From: Pseudomonas sp. RIT-PI-S
Lineage (GTDB): Bacteria > Pseudomonadota > Gammaproteobacteria > Pseudomonadales > Pseudomonadaceae
Direction: 5' to 3'
DNA: 64,000 bases
Assembly: GCF_025642975.1 (NCBI RefSeq)
Contig: NZ_JANZKJ010000012.1
Location: 62,001 to 126,000, forward strand
Within the stretch, counting starts at the first letter, position 1. Every line of letters begins with the position of its first letter. Made by a program: the position numbers and the translations under genes. Below the pieces are notes generated by a model. That model made no database searches and had not been told where the DNA came from. It saw only the letters and a program-made list of their open reading frames with translations. This document shows, piece after piece, positions 24,411 through 33,254 of the stretch.

Positions 24411-25720
24411 GGTTGTCGCCCGCCGGGGTGGAGCAGATCCGCCGCCAGCCCGGGGTCCGAAGGAAAGTAGAAATGCACGTACGAAGCCGTGAGCCGGCCG
24501 GCCTGGTAGACCGCCTCGGCACCGCGCCCGCCATTGGGGCTCACCCCACGGGCGATTGGCTGCCAAGGCGTGCTGGTCAGTGAATGGTGATAGGTGTGCC
24601 CGCGCAGGCAACCCCTGGGCAGTTCCACCCGTTGCAGGGCGAGCGCGGCCAGGCGCTTTTGCATGCTCGCCTCACCGGGCATCAGCCCCAGCAATGCCGC
24701 CCGCTCGCCGCCCACATCGGTGAGCCCGTCCAGCAGGTAGAGCATGCCGCCACATTCGGCGAGCAAGGGTTTGCCTGCCCGGTGGTGATCGCGAATGGCG
24801 CTGAGCATTGGCAGGTTGGCGGCCAGGCGGTGGTGATGCAACTCTGGGTAGCCTCCGGGCAGGTACAGGCTGTCGCAGGGCGGCAGTTCGGCATCGGCCA
24901 GCGGCGAGAAGAACGACAGCTGCGCGCCCATGGCCTGCAACAGGTCCAGGTTGGCCCGGTACAGGAAAGCGAAGGCTTGGTCCTGCGCCACGGCGATTCG
25001 CACCCCGTTGAGCAGCGGCGGCAACGCCGCGGCGGCCGGTGGCGCGAAGCACACCGCTGGCGGCAGGGCATCGTCGCAGCTGGCGGCCAGCGCCTCGGCG
25101 GCGGCATCCAGGCGTCGGTCGAGGTCTTCCAGCTCGCTGGCCTGAACCAGCCCCAGGTGCCGGCTCGGCAGGCTGATGGCCTGCTCCCGGGGCAGGCCAC
25201 CGAACCAGCGCAGGCCGTGGGTGAGGCTATCGCGCAGCAATTCGCCATGGCGGGTGCTGCCCACTCGGTTGGCCATGACCCCAGCGAAGGCCAGTTCCGG
25301 CTTGTATTGGGCCAGGCCCAGCGCGAGGGCGCCGAAGGTCTGCGCCATGGCGGTCCCGTCGATCACGGCCAACACCGGCACACCCAATTCAATGGCGAGG
25401 TCCGCGCTCGAAGGCGTACCGTCGAACAAACCCATCACCCCCTCGATCAGAATCAGGTCCGCGGTTCCAGCGGCCTCCCACAGCAGCCGCCGGCTTTCGT
25501 CAGCGCCGACCATCCACAGGTCCAGCTGGTACACCGGCGCACCGCTGGCGCGCTCTAGAATCATTGGGTCGAGAAAGTCCGGCCCGCACTTGAACACCCG
25601 CACCCGCCGCCCCTGGTTGCGATGCAGCCGGGCCAAGGCGGCGGTCACTGTGGTCTTGCCCTGGCCAGACGCCGGCGCGGCGATCAGCACGGCGGGGCAC
25701 TGCCGGGTCGCACTCACCAT
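24407..25720 (-). CDS. cobB: Cobyrinate a,c-diamide synthase
   Basis: 437-residue glutamine-dependent amidase. The N-terminal domain has the P-loop APASGQGKTTVTAAL, KCGPDFLDPMIL and LILIEGVMGLFDG. The C-terminal amidotransferase domain has the nucleophile Cys in LAECGGMLYLLDG after LYLPGGYPELH, and HTYHHS. In the aerobic pathway the substrate is hydrogenobyrinic acid, so the exact substrate depends on pathway genes outside the window. The start overlaps cobO by seven bases. Confidence 0.94.
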   Translation of the reverse strand: MVSATRQCPAVLIAAPASGQGKTTVTAALARLHRNQGRRVRVFKCGPDFLDPMILERASGAPVYQLDLWMVGADESRRLLWEAAGTADLILIEGVMGLFDGTPSSADLAIELGVPVLAVIDGTAMAQTFGALALGLAQYKPELAFAGVMANRVGSTRHGELLRDSLTHGLRWFGGLPREQAISLPSRHLGLVQASELEDLDRRLDAAAEALAASCDDALPPAVCFAPPAAAALPPLLNGVRIAVAQDQAFAFLYRANLDLLQAMGAQLSFFSPLADAELPPCDSLYLPGGYPELHHHRLAANLPMLSAIRDHHRAGKPLLAECGGMLYLLDGLTDVGGERAALLGLMPGEASMQKRLAALALQRVELPRGCLRGHTYHHSLTSTPWQPIARGVSPNGGRGAEAVYQAGRLTASYVHFYFPSDPGLAADLLHPGGRQP

Positions 25721-26325
25721 TCGATGCCTTTTTGTGCCTTGATGCCGGCCTGGAACGCATGCTTGATCAGGCCCAGCTCGCTGACGGTATCGGCGGCCTC
25801 GAGCATCTCCGGCTTGCCAGCGCGGCCAGTGACGATCACATGCTGCAGGGGTGGGCGCGCCTTGAGGTCGGCGATCACCGCATTGGCATCGAGATAGCCG
25901 TGCTTGAGGGCGATGTTGAGCTCATCGAGTAATACGAAACCGATGCTGGGGTCCGACAGCAGGCCGCGGGCAACCTCCCAGGCGGCCTCGGCGGCGGCGA
26001 TGTCGCGCTGGCGGTCCTGGGTTTCCCACGTGAAGCCTTCGCCCATCACATGAAAGCTCACCTCCTCCGGGAAACGGCGGAAAAACGCTTCCTCGCCAGT
26101 GGTCTGCCGCCCTTTGATAAATTGCACCACGCCGCAGCGCAAGCCATGGCCCAGCGCCCGGGCCAGCATGCCGAAACCGGAGCTGCTTTTGCCTTTGCCG
26201 TTGCCGGTCAGCACCAGCAATACGCCGCGCTCGTCCGCCGAAGCGGCGATACGGGCATCGATCACGGCTTTCTTGCGCGCCATGCGGGCTTGATGGCGCT
26301 CGTCGCGCTCAGGGGATTCGTTCAT
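25714..26325 (-). CDS. cobO: Cob(I)yrinic acid a,c-diamide adenosyltransferase
   Basis: 203-residue CobO/BtuR/CobA-type corrinoid adenosyltransferase, first gene of the operon. The P-loop-like VLTGNGKGKSSSGFGM, VVQFIKGRQTTGE, the VLLDELNIALKHGYLD segment and VTGRAGKPEMLEAAD are typical. The start MNESPERDERHQARM fits the family; the in-frame ATG 54 bases upstream would extend into the leader. The ribosome-binding site is weak (GTGCAG), consistent with control by the upstream riboswitch. Confidence 0.95.
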   Translation of the reverse strand: MNESPERDERHQARMARKKAVIDARIAASADERGVLLVLTGNGKGKSSSGFGMLARALGHGLRCGVVQFIKGRQTTGEEAFFRRFPEEVSFHVMGEGFTWETQDRQRDIAAAEAAWEVARGLLSDPSIGFVLLDELNIALKHGYLDANAVIADLKARPPLQHVIVTGRAGKPEMLEAADTVSELGLIKHAFQAGIKAQKGIEW

Positions 26326-26477
26326 CGCTGCACTAGTTCCGCACGTCTGCACGCTCGCGGGTACGCACCGACCACGCACCCTCGCCAGAACCTGGCGGGC
26401 ACGATGATGTCGATGCCGCTCTCACCCGCGCGGCGATCCAAGGGTAAACGGGGCGGGTTGCCGCGCCGTGGTGGCGC

Positions 26478-26672
26478 TTCAGGCCGGTCTCCGGGCTCAT
26501 GAGCGGGCATGCTGCCCCGCCCCCGCGCCTTCCCGGTTCCCCAGTGGCCTGTGCGTGAGCGTTGACTCATCTACCGTTGCGGGGGCAGCGCCGGGTTCGC
26601 CCGCGGCGTGTTGCCCGCGGCTGACCGGCTTCCCTGTTTCACCCGGAGGGCGAACGCCGCCGGGCACCTGAA
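26478..26672 (-). promoter_or_regulatory. Cobalamin (AdoCbl) riboswitch upstream of the cob operon
   Basis: On the minus strand the conserved elements appear in order: GAAACAGGGAAGCCGGT, a GCCGCGGGC hairpin arm, the B12 box region GCTGCCCCGCAACGGTA, CACAGGCCACTGGGGAACC followed by GGGAAGGCG, and the closing CCCGGAGACCGGCC that pairs with the early CCGGT. About 150 bases separate it from the cobO start and contain a CCAG-GTT-CTGG hairpin that could be part of the expression platform. Binding of adenosylcobalamin would switch the operon off. Ends are approximate. Confidence 0.92.
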
Positions 26673-26780
26673 GCAATCGGCGAAGGGTAAGGGGTTGGCC
26701 CCATAGCGTCAATCAAACATGTTGAACCTAAGCCGCCTCGCTGCCTCTACGGTACATACCAGGCCGCCAGGAAGCTGATC

Positions 26781-28091
26781 ATGCACATTTCTCGCCTTGC
26801 CCTTTCCGTACTGCTTGCCGCTAGCGTGGCCGGTTGCGGTGAAAGCTCCAAACTGCAGGTAGCCGACGGCACCGGGCCCTCGCCCCAGCTGCCTGAACCG
26901 AACAAAACCCTGCTGCCGACGGTGAACATCGCGCCCGCGGTGGGCTGGCCAGAAGGCGTCAAGCCAAAGGCAGCGGCAGGCACTCAGGTGAATGCCTTCG
27001 CCGAGGGGCTGGACCACCCACGCTGGCTTTACGTGTTGCCTAACGGTGACGTGCTAGTGGCGGAAACCAACTCGCCGGCCAAGCCCGATGACGAGAAAGG
27101 CATTCGCGGCTGGGTCATGAAGAAAGTCATGGGCCGTGCGGGCGCCGGCGTGCCGAGCGCTAACCGCATCACCTTGCTGCGCGACAAGGATGGCGACGGC
27201 ATCGCTGAAACCCGCGAGGTGTTCTTGCAGCACCTCAACTCGCCGTTCGGCATGGCGTTGGTCGGCCAGGACTTTTATGTGGCAGACACCGACAAGCTGC
27301 TGCGCTTCAAGTATCAGCCCGGCGCCACTCACCTGAGCGGCGACGGCGAAACCGTGACCGACCTGCCGGCCGGCACCATTAACCACCACTGGACGAAAAA
27401 CGTGGTGGCCAGCGCCGACGGTAAAAAGCTTTACGTGACCGTGGGGTCCAACAGCAACGCTGCTGAGAACGGCCTGGAACAGGAAGAAGGTCGCGCCGCC
27501 ATCTGGGAAGTCGATGCAGCCACCGGGCAAAAACGCCTGTTCGCTGGCGGCCTGCGCAACCCCAACGGCCTCGCATGGGAACCACAGAGCGGCAAGCTGT
27601 GGACCGCCGTCAACGAACGCGACGAAATTGGCAGCGACCTGGTGCCGGACTACATCACCTCGGTGAAGGATGGCGCCTTCTATGGGTGGCCGTTCAGCTA
27701 CTACGGCCAACATGTGGACGCGCGCGTGGAGCCGGGCAAGCCGGACATGGTGCAAAAGGCGATCGTGCCGGACTTCGCGGTCGGCCCTCACACCGCCTCG
27801 CTGGGGCTGACCTTCGCCCAGGCCAATCAACTGCCGGCACCCTTTGACCACGGCGCGTTCATCGGCCAGCACGGCTCGTGGAACCGCAAGCCGCACAGTG
27901 GCTACAAAGTGCTGTTCGTGCCTTTCGCCAACGGCATGCCCAGTGGCCAACCCGTCGACCTGCTGACCGGCTTCTTGAACGACAAGGAAGAAGCCATGGG
28001 CCGCCCGGTGGGCGTTATCGGCGACGGTAAGGGTGGGCTGTTGGTGGCGGACGACGTGGGCAACAAGATCTGGCGTGTGACCAAGCAATAA
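26781..28091 (+). CDS. Sorbosone/PQQ-dependent sugar dehydrogenase-like lipoprotein
   Basis: 436-residue exported protein. MHISRLALSVLLAASVAGC ends in a lipobox with Cys at 19. The rest is a six-bladed beta-propeller of the soluble glucose/L-sorbosone dehydrogenase family: FAEGLDHPRWLYVLPNGDVL, VAETNS, ITLLRDKDGDGIAE, LNSPFGMALVG, GGLRNPNGLAWEP, FYGWPFSYYGQ, and GQHGSWNRKPHSGYKV near the C-terminus. The family oxidises aldoses using PQQ, but many members have unproven substrates. AGGA lies nine bases before the ATG. The gene is divergent from the cob operon and followed by two REP pairs. Confidence 0.82.
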   Translation: MHISRLALSVLLAASVAGCGESSKLQVADGTGPSPQLPEPNKTLLPTVNIAPAVGWPEGVKPKAAAGTQVNAFAEGLDHPRWLYVLPNGDVLVAETNSPAKPDDEKGIRGWVMKKVMGRAGAGVPSANRITLLRDKDGDGIAETREVFLQHLNSPFGMALVGQDFYVADTDKLLRFKYQPGATHLSGDGETVTDLPAGTINHHWTKNVVASADGKKLYVTVGSNSNAAENGLEQEEGRAAIWEVDAATGQKRLFAGGLRNPNGLAWEPQSGKLWTAVNERDEIGSDLVPDYITSVKDGAFYGWPFSYYGQHVDARVEPGKPDMVQKAIVPDFAVGPHTASLGLTFAQANQLPAPFDHGAFIGQHGSWNRKPHSGYKVLFVPFANGMPSGQPVDLLTGFLNDKEEAMGRPVGVIGDGKGGLLVADDVGNKIWRVTKQ

Positions 28092-28146
28092 CGCCGGGCT
28101 GCCCCCAATCCGCAATTCGTAGGAGCTTCTACGGCTCCGCAAGCGC

Positions 28147-28217
28147 GTAGCAGCACGGCTTGCCGGCAACAGGCACTACGCGCCGCTGCGTTCGATCGCG
28201 GGCAAGCCCGGCTGCTA
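28147..28217. repeat. REP pair (BIME-like), copy 1
   Basis: GTAGCAGCACGGCTTGCCGG faces the inverted GCGGGCAAGCCCGGCTGCTA about 30 bases away. Related units occur at 28266-28334 and 61605-61740. Confidence 0.8.
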
Positions 28218-28265
28218 GGAGCTTTGCGGTGTAGGAGAGGTCATGTTGCCCGCAAGCGCTAACGC

Positions 28266-28334
28266 GTAGCAGCACGGCTTGCCGGGACAGGCGTCATGCG
28301 CCGCTGCGTCCCTTCGCGGGCACGCCCGGCTGTC
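28266..28334. repeat. REP pair (BIME-like), copy 2
   Basis: Second unit 48 bp after copy 1: GTAGCAGCACGGCTTGCCGG facing GCGGGCACGCCCGGCTGTCA, with a slightly degraded right half. Both lie between the convergent sugar dehydrogenase and NlpC/P60 genes. Confidence 0.78.
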
Positions 28335-28354
28335 ATGGGCCTTGGCGTTGCCGG

Positions 28355-28906
28355 CTACTGACCGGTCTGCGCCAGCCGCTCGGGCTGAATGACCCGCTTG
28401 GCGTCCAGGTAGGCCTTCTGCCAATAAGGCTTGTCGAGGTAATCCAGGCGCACCGTACCTCCAGTACGCGGGGCGTGAACGAAGCGCCCCTCCCCCACAT
28501 AGATCCCGGCGTGGCTCACCTGCCCACCGCCCTGGGTCGAAAAGAACACCAGGTCCCCGGAACGCAGCGCGCTGCGATCGACGCTCGGCGCACGCATGGT
28601 GATCAGCTCCCGGGTGGAACGCGGCAGTGCGATACCTGCCGCGTCACGGTAAACGAAGCCGATCAGCCCACTGCAATCGAAGCCTGAATCCGGCGTGTTG
28701 CCACCCCAGCGGTACGGAGTGCCAACTAGGCCGATGGCGCGAAACAGCACGTCATCGGCTTTCACTGACGAGTAATCGGCCGGATTCAGGATCACCGGGC
28801 GTGGGGCCGCGACCATGGGCATCGGTGCCGGCGGTGGCGCACTGGCACAGGCCGCGAGGAGAGCAAACGGCGCGAACGCCAGAATGCGCAAACGGGAAAA
28901 AGCCAT
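28355..28906 (-). CDS. NlpC/P60 (C40) peptidase lipoprotein, 183 aa
   Basis: Signal sequence MAFSRLRILAFAPFALLAAC with Cys at 20 in a lipobox, a Pro/Ala linker, then an NlpC/P60 domain (about residues 55-175). The catalytic Cys is in GFDCSGLIGFVY, the His in VSHAGIYVG, and a third polar residue in RFVHAPRTGG. Such enzymes cleave gamma-D-glutamyl bonds in peptidoglycan stem peptides, as in the Spr/MepS family. A paralogue lies immediately upstream (29022-29684) with a terminator between them. Confidence 0.9.
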   Translation of the reverse strand: MAFSRLRILAFAPFALLAACASAPPPAPMPMVAAPRPVILNPADYSSVKADDVLFRAIGLVGTPYRWGGNTPDSGFDCSGLIGFVYRDAAGIALPRSTRELITMRAPSVDRSALRSGDLVFFSTQGGGQVSHAGIYVGEGRFVHAPRTGGTVRLDYLDKPYWQKAYLDAKRVIQPERLAQTGQ

Positions 28907-28964
28907 GAGAGAGGTTCCGAGTTCGACTGCCGCTGAAGATTAGCGCTTAACCCGCTGTTTTCCA

Positions 28965-29007
28965 TAAAAAAGGGCAGCGAAAGCGTGACCGCTCGTCGCT
29001 GCCCTTG
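28965..29007 (-). terminator. Rho-independent terminator after the 29022-29684 gene
   Basis: AAGGGCAGCGA and TCGCTGCCCTT form an 11-bp stem around a 15-base loop. On the minus strand it ends in a T-tract (TTTTTTATGG), 15 bp beyond the stop codon. Confidence 0.85.
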
Positions 29008-29021
29008 TTTGGCCGCTTGGC

Positions 29022-29684
29022 TTACTTGCGAGCCATTTCGCTTGCAGGGACCATGGCCAGCATGCGTTTGGCCTCGATGTAGGTCTTGCTCCAGTAGGTA
29101 TCGCCCAGGTTATCTACCCGAACGCCACCGCTGCGACGGCTGCTGGAATGGATGAACTGGTTGTCGCCAAGGTAGATGCCGGCGTGGCTGACCCGGTTGC
29201 GACGGCCGCTGGTGCCGAAGAACAGCACATCGCCTGGCTTGAGGTTATTACGCGCCACCAGGGGGGCCTTGGCATTGATCATTTCGCGGCTGGAGCGTGG
29301 CAAGGTCATGCCTGCTTCTTCGCGGAACAGGAAATTGATGAAGCCGGTGCAATCGAAGCCGTTTTCGGTGGTGCCGCCAAACTGGTAGCGGGTACCGATC
29401 AACGACTTGCCACGCTCCAGGATGCTGTCCGCCAGCAGCGGCAGGCGGTATGGCGCGCGGCGGGAGAAGGCCGCTACGTCGTCTTTGTCCGAAGCGTCGG
29501 AAGCGTCTTCGTCCTGGAACAACGAGGCCACATTGACGGGGGAAGTATGAGGCTGCACCAGTGGGGTGCGTTCGGCGGTAACGGGGGCGGACACCTGCTG
29601 TTGCGAGACCGGGGACTGGGCTGCGCAGCCGATCAGCAGGGTAACGAGTGCAAGAGGCACGAGGGGTGCGAAGCGATTCAGCAT
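29022..29684 (-). CDS. NlpC/P60 (C40) peptidase lipoprotein, 220 aa
   Basis: MLNRFAPLVPLALVTLLIGC is a signal peptide with lipobox Cys at 20, followed by a Ser/Ala/Asp-rich linker to about residue 80 and an NlpC/P60 domain. The catalytic Cys is in NGFDCTGFINFLF, the His in RVSHAGIYLG, and a second His in QFIHSSSRRS. It probably acts as a murein endopeptidase at the outer membrane. The ATG at 29684 was preferred to a GTG six bases upstream; neither has a strong ribosome-binding site. It resembles the neighbouring 183-aa protein, suggesting an old duplication with a longer linker here. Confidence 0.9.
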   Translation of the reverse strand: MLNRFAPLVPLALVTLLIGCAAQSPVSQQQVSAPVTAERTPLVQPHTSPVNVASLFQDEDASDASDKDDVAAFSRRAPYRLPLLADSILERGKSLIGTRYQFGGTTENGFDCTGFINFLFREEAGMTLPRSSREMINAKAPLVARNNLKPGDVLFFGTSGRRNRVSHAGIYLGDNQFIHSSSRRSGGVRVDNLGDTYWSKTYIEAKRMLAMVPASEMARK

Positions 29685-30079
29685 GGGCACGACCGTGTCA
29701 GTAAGTTGATGAAGGGGCGAATATGCCCGCTATGGGAGCGATTTGCAAATTTTATAGAACATTTTGTGACTTGTGGTGCCGCAGCGAACATCTGGCGGAA
29801 ATCGCCCTTTCCCAAGCTGCTAATGCAAACTTCCGGCGCAGCCCAACTGGCTGAACATGCTGGGGAATCCCCCATCCGCCAAGCTTCCGGCGGGCGCGCA
29901 GCCTATCAATAAGCTGTTTGTCGTGATTCACCGCTGCGCTCTGCCTACCGCTATTGCATTGAATAAAGCTATCGACGCAGCGAAAGTCTGGTGACGCCAG
30001 CCAATTGGCGGGAAGCTACCGGCGATAGAGAATGCAAAGCAGGGGCCACAAGCACGACCGCTGGTCGCCGGCGAGCCTG
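29685..30079. other. 395-bp intergenic region, nothing clear
   Basis: The gap lies between two minus-strand genes and should hold the promoter of the 220-aa NlpC/P60 gene. A GC-rich imperfect repeat around 30055-30085 (GCTGGTCGCCGGCGAGCC...GCTACCAGC) may be REP-like. I see no gene or RNA. Confidence 0.4.
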
Positions 30080-30787
30080 CTACCAGCCGAGGGTTTCTTT
30101 AAGGAAAGGAATGGTGAGCTTGCGCTGGGCTTGGAGGGAGGCCTGGTCAAGCCGTTCCAGCAGGTCGAACAGGGAGCTCATGCTGCGGCTGCCGCGGGTG
30201 AGGATAAAGTGGCCCACTTCATCGGTAAGGTGCAAACCACGCCGGGATGCTCTCAACTGCAATGCGCGGAGCTTGTCTTCGTCCGACAACGGGCGCATCT
30301 GGAACACCAGCGCCAGCGTCAGCCGAGACTTGAGGTCCGCGAGCTTTACCGGCAGTTCGCGCGGCGAGTGCGAAGCGGCGATCAACAGCCGGCGGCCACT
30401 GTCGCGCAGCCGATTGAACAGGTGGAACAGCGCTTCTTCCCAGTCGGCCTTGCCGGCGATCACCTGGAGGTCATCCAGGCACACCAGTTCGTATTGCGCC
30501 AGGTAGTCGAGAATGCCAATGCCGCGGTCGAGCAGCTGAGCCAGAGGCAGATAGACCGCTGGCTGCCCCTGTTGCTCCATGCGCAAGCAGGCGGCCTGCA
30601 TCAAGTGAGTGCGCCCTACCCCTTGCTTGCCCCAAAGGTAGATCAGGCTTTCGGTCCAGCCGGCATCCGCATCGCACAACCGCTCGACGTAACCGAGCGC
30701 CGCGGCGTTAGCCCCGGGGTAATAGTTGACGAAGGTGGCGTCGTCGCGCAGGCGCACACCCAGCGGGAGTTGGATCGGCTCTTTCAT
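30080..30787 (-). CDS. hda: DnaA regulatory inactivator Hda
   Basis: 235-residue AAA+ protein related to DnaA domain III. The N-terminal MKEPIQLPLGVRL carries the sliding-clamp-binding QLPLG motif, followed by the Walker A-like YLWGKQGVGRTHLMQA, Walker B LVCLDDLQVIAG, the LIAASHSPRELPV sensor region, and a C-terminal box with RGSRSMSSLFDLLERLD. Hda with the DNA-loaded beta clamp stimulates ATP hydrolysis by DnaA and prevents over-initiation. The gene follows the AI-2E family gene on the same strand after a 109-bp gap. Confidence 0.93.
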   Translation of the reverse strand: MKEPIQLPLGVRLRDDATFVNYYPGANAAALGYVERLCDADAGWTESLIYLWGKQGVGRTHLMQAACLRMEQQGQPAVYLPLAQLLDRGIGILDYLAQYELVCLDDLQVIAGKADWEEALFHLFNRLRDSGRRLLIAASHSPRELPVKLADLKSRLTLALVFQMRPLSDEDKLRALQLRASRRGLHLTDEVGHFILTRGSRSMSSLFDLLERLDQASLQAQRKLTIPFLKETLGW

Positions 30788-30896
30788 GCGGCCCGGGGTT
30801 ACGCCTCAGCTCAAAGGGGGCAAATTCTAGCGGCTTGGCTGGAAGCTGCAAGCTTGACGCGCGCAAGGCGCGGTCACGCTAGCACCGCAGCATTAG

Positions 30897-31970
30897 TCAA
30901 AGCTCCGGATCCTCGCCACCGCCGTACAGGTCCGACTGTTTATACAGTACATGTATATGGCGGATGAGCACCATGATCACCGCGGCCACCGGCAGCGCCA
31001 GCAACACACCGGTAAAGCCGAACAGCTCGCCGCCAGCCAGGATCGCAAAGATCACCGCGACTGGGTGCAGCCCGATACGATCGCCTACCAGCAAGGGCGT
31101 GAGCACCATGCCCTCGAGCGCCTGGCCGATGGCGAACACCGCGCCTATGGCCGCCAGGTGCCAGGCATCCAGCCCGAACTGGAACAGCCCCGCCGCCATG
31201 GCCGCGGTGATACCGGTGATAAAGCCCATGTAGGGCACGATGGAAGCAAGCCCGGCCAATACGCCCACCAACAGGCCCAGCTCCAGGCCAGTCAGCATCA
31301 GGCCCACCGAATAGATCCCACCGAGCGCCAGCATCACCATCAACTGCCCGCGCAGGAATGCACCCAATACCTCGTGGCACTCCTGCGCCAGGGCGACGAT
31401 CTGGCCCTCACGCTGGCGCGGAAGCAGACCCCGGATTTTCGCCATCATCAGGTCCCAGTCACGCAGCAGGTAGAAGCCCACCACCGGAATCAGCACCAGG
31501 TTGGCCAGCCAGCCGATCAGCGCCAGGCCCGACGCTGTCGCCTGCGCCAGGATCAGCCCGACCACATCGGTGGTCTGGCCCATGTGCGCGGAAATGGCCT
31601 GCTTGATCTTGTCGAATTTCCAGAACCCTTCCGCCAGCCCCAGCCGGGCCTGCACCCAGGGCAGCGCCACCTGTTGCAACCAGTCGAGGAACTGTGGCGT
31701 GAGCTCGTAAAGCCTCACCAGCTGCCGTGCCAGCATCGGGATGACCACCACCAGCGCGACCATGACGATCAACGTGAACAGCACGAACACCACGGCCACC
31801 GCCAGTGTTCGGGAAAGCTTGAGCCGTTCGAGGCGATCGACCAGCGGGTCACCCAGGTAGGCGATCAGCATGCCGATCAGAAATGGCGAGAGGATCGGGT
31901 GCAGCAGGAAGATAAAGACGCAGACCACCAGGACCGCGCCCAACCAGAACCAATGCTTTTTATCCGTCAT
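30897..31970 (-). CDS. AI-2E family transporter (PerM/YfgO-like)
   Basis: 357-residue inner-membrane protein of the AI-2 exporter superfamily. It has hydrophobic helices at the N-terminus (FWLGAVLVVCVFIFLLHPIL), a PFLIGMLIAYLGDPLVDRLE segment, VIPVVGFYLLRDWD, and the C-terminal SIVPYMGFITGITAA and LVGDRIGLHPVAVIFAILAG signatures. Transport of AI-2 is not shown for most members. The ATG at 31970 was chosen; an in-frame GTG at 31982 would overlap the upstream stop by four bases and is a real alternative. Confidence 0.88.
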   Translation of the reverse strand: MTDKKHWFWLGAVLVVCVFIFLLHPILSPFLIGMLIAYLGDPLVDRLERLKLSRTLAVAVVFVLFTLIVMVALVVVIPMLARQLVRLYELTPQFLDWLQQVALPWVQARLGLAEGFWKFDKIKQAISAHMGQTTDVVGLILAQATASGLALIGWLANLVLIPVVGFYLLRDWDLMMAKIRGLLPRQREGQIVALAQECHEVLGAFLRGQLMVMLALGGIYSVGLMLTGLELGLLVGVLAGLASIVPYMGFITGITAAMAAGLFQFGLDAWHLAAIGAVFAIGQALEGMVLTPLLVGDRIGLHPVAVIFAILAGGELFGFTGVLLALPVAAVIMVLIRHIHVLYKQSDLYGGGEDPEL

Positions 31971-31978
31971 GACCAGGC

Positions 31979-33049
31979 TCACCAGTGGAACCGCAGCGGT
32001 TCGGGGGTGGCCGGTGCCGTGGGCACGCCGCCGGCGGGGATCGGCGCCGAGGCGGGCGCGGCGCTGGGCTGCGGTAGCGAGGCCGGGTCAACTTCTTGCA
32101 GCCGCGCCAGGCTCATCTGTGCCCGTATTTGCTCGGGGCTGGCGGTCACACGATAAAGGGCCTTGTCACCGCTCACCGATTGCAGCCGCGCGCCAAGGCT
32201 GTCCAGGGCCCGGCCGAGCTCGGCATAACGCTCCAGCGTCATGCCCTGCACCTCGATGGCCAGCTCGCTGCTGGCACCGGGCTTGACGATATAGCGTGGC
32301 GCCAGGCGTTGCATGACCGCCAGCATCACCGCATCGGCAAGGGCCGCCTGGTCCGCCGCCTGTACGCTACCCTGTTCGCGCTGGTTGCCCAGCCACAGGC
32401 GCCATTTTGCCTGCCATTGGCTGCCATCCGTGCTCGCGTGCACTGCCAGCAACGCATCCGCGCCATAGCGATGGGACACACCCTGAAGCGGGGCAGGATC
32501 GGTGCCTTCGAGGTTCTTCGCGGTGGCCGCCAGTTGTTCTTCCAAGTCCGCCAGCGGCAGTTTGAGCGGCAGCCCGCGGTGTTTTGCCGCCTGTCGCAGG
32601 GGCGCGGCGCTAGGCTGTGCATCGCCGGCGAGGGTGGCGCCGGCGGCGGTCTCGTTCAACCACCAGGCCAGGATCGATGGCCGGTTAGCGCCCCACGTGG
32701 CCAGGCCGGCCTGACGCAAGGCCTTATCGGTGCTAACAGGGTCGAAATCCACTTGCAGGGCCTGCGCGGGCCCTGCCTGGTAGCCGAATTGGCTGATGAT
32801 CTGCTGCGGGTCCTTGCGTACGCCGGCCAGCCCCGCGCTGGCGAATGCCTTGGGATCGCCGGTCAGGCGCAGCACCAGGGTTTCCAGCGCACGCTGGGTG
32901 GCCTGGTCGCGTTCTTCCGGGGCCTGGCTGGCCACCGGCTCGCTCACCTGATAAAGGTTGCTCAGGGTTTCGGCCCAGGCGCCCGGTTGGGCGAAGCTGA
33001 ACAGCAAAGCGAGCAAAACGGGGCGCAGGCGCATGAGCATAGGTTCCAT
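31979..33049 (-). CDS. DUF2066 domain-containing exported protein
   Basis: 356-residue protein with a signal peptide (LRPVLLALLFSFAQPGAWA) and a DUF2066-type body: NLYQVSEPVASQAPEERDQA near residue 30, ALETLVLRLTGDP, VDFDPVSTDKALRQAGLATW, PSILAWWLNE, and a Pro/Ala-rich C-terminal tail after residue 320. The function is unknown; proteins of this kind sit beside purM and the AI-2E protein in many gammaproteobacteria. Three ATGs (33049, 33040, 33034) are possible starts; the first is listed. It is divergent from purM, 205 bp away. Confidence 0.8.
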   Translation of the reverse strand: MEPMLMRLRPVLLALLFSFAQPGAWAETLSNLYQVSEPVASQAPEERDQATQRALETLVLRLTGDPKAFASAGLAGVRKDPQQIISQFGYQAGPAQALQVDFDPVSTDKALRQAGLATWGANRPSILAWWLNETAAGATLAGDAQPSAAPLRQAAKHRGLPLKLPLADLEEQLAATAKNLEGTDPAPLQGVSHRYGADALLAVHASTDGSQWQAKWRLWLGNQREQGSVQAADQAALADAVMLAVMQRLAPRYIVKPGASSELAIEVQGMTLERYAELGRALDSLGARLQSVSGDKALYRVTASPEQIRAQMSLARLQEVDPASLPQPSAAPASAPIPAGGVPTAPATPEPLRFHW

Positions 33050-33254
33050 GGCAAAGGTACTGAAGTGACTGGGACACACTTTCCCGGAAAACATTCGACC
33101 TGCCAACTGTCTCGCTTCGCCTGCGGCTGCCAGCCGTGCGTACCCAAGCCCCGTTCTGGCCTGAATAGGCCAAGCCTGATAAAATCGCGCGCCTTCGCAG
33201 ACCCTAACCTTAGTGGTCGTTTTTCTGTATCGCCCCTTTTCAAAGGCCTGGATC

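Noticed and set aside
28147..28334. CRISPR array
   Set aside because: The repeats are inverted REP pairs with unequal spacing and no spacer pattern; no cas genes are nearby.
30951..32156. 401-codon open frame antisense to the AI-2E family gene
   Set aside because: Its composition is dominated by His, Gln and Asp, the complement of hydrophobic codons in the membrane protein.
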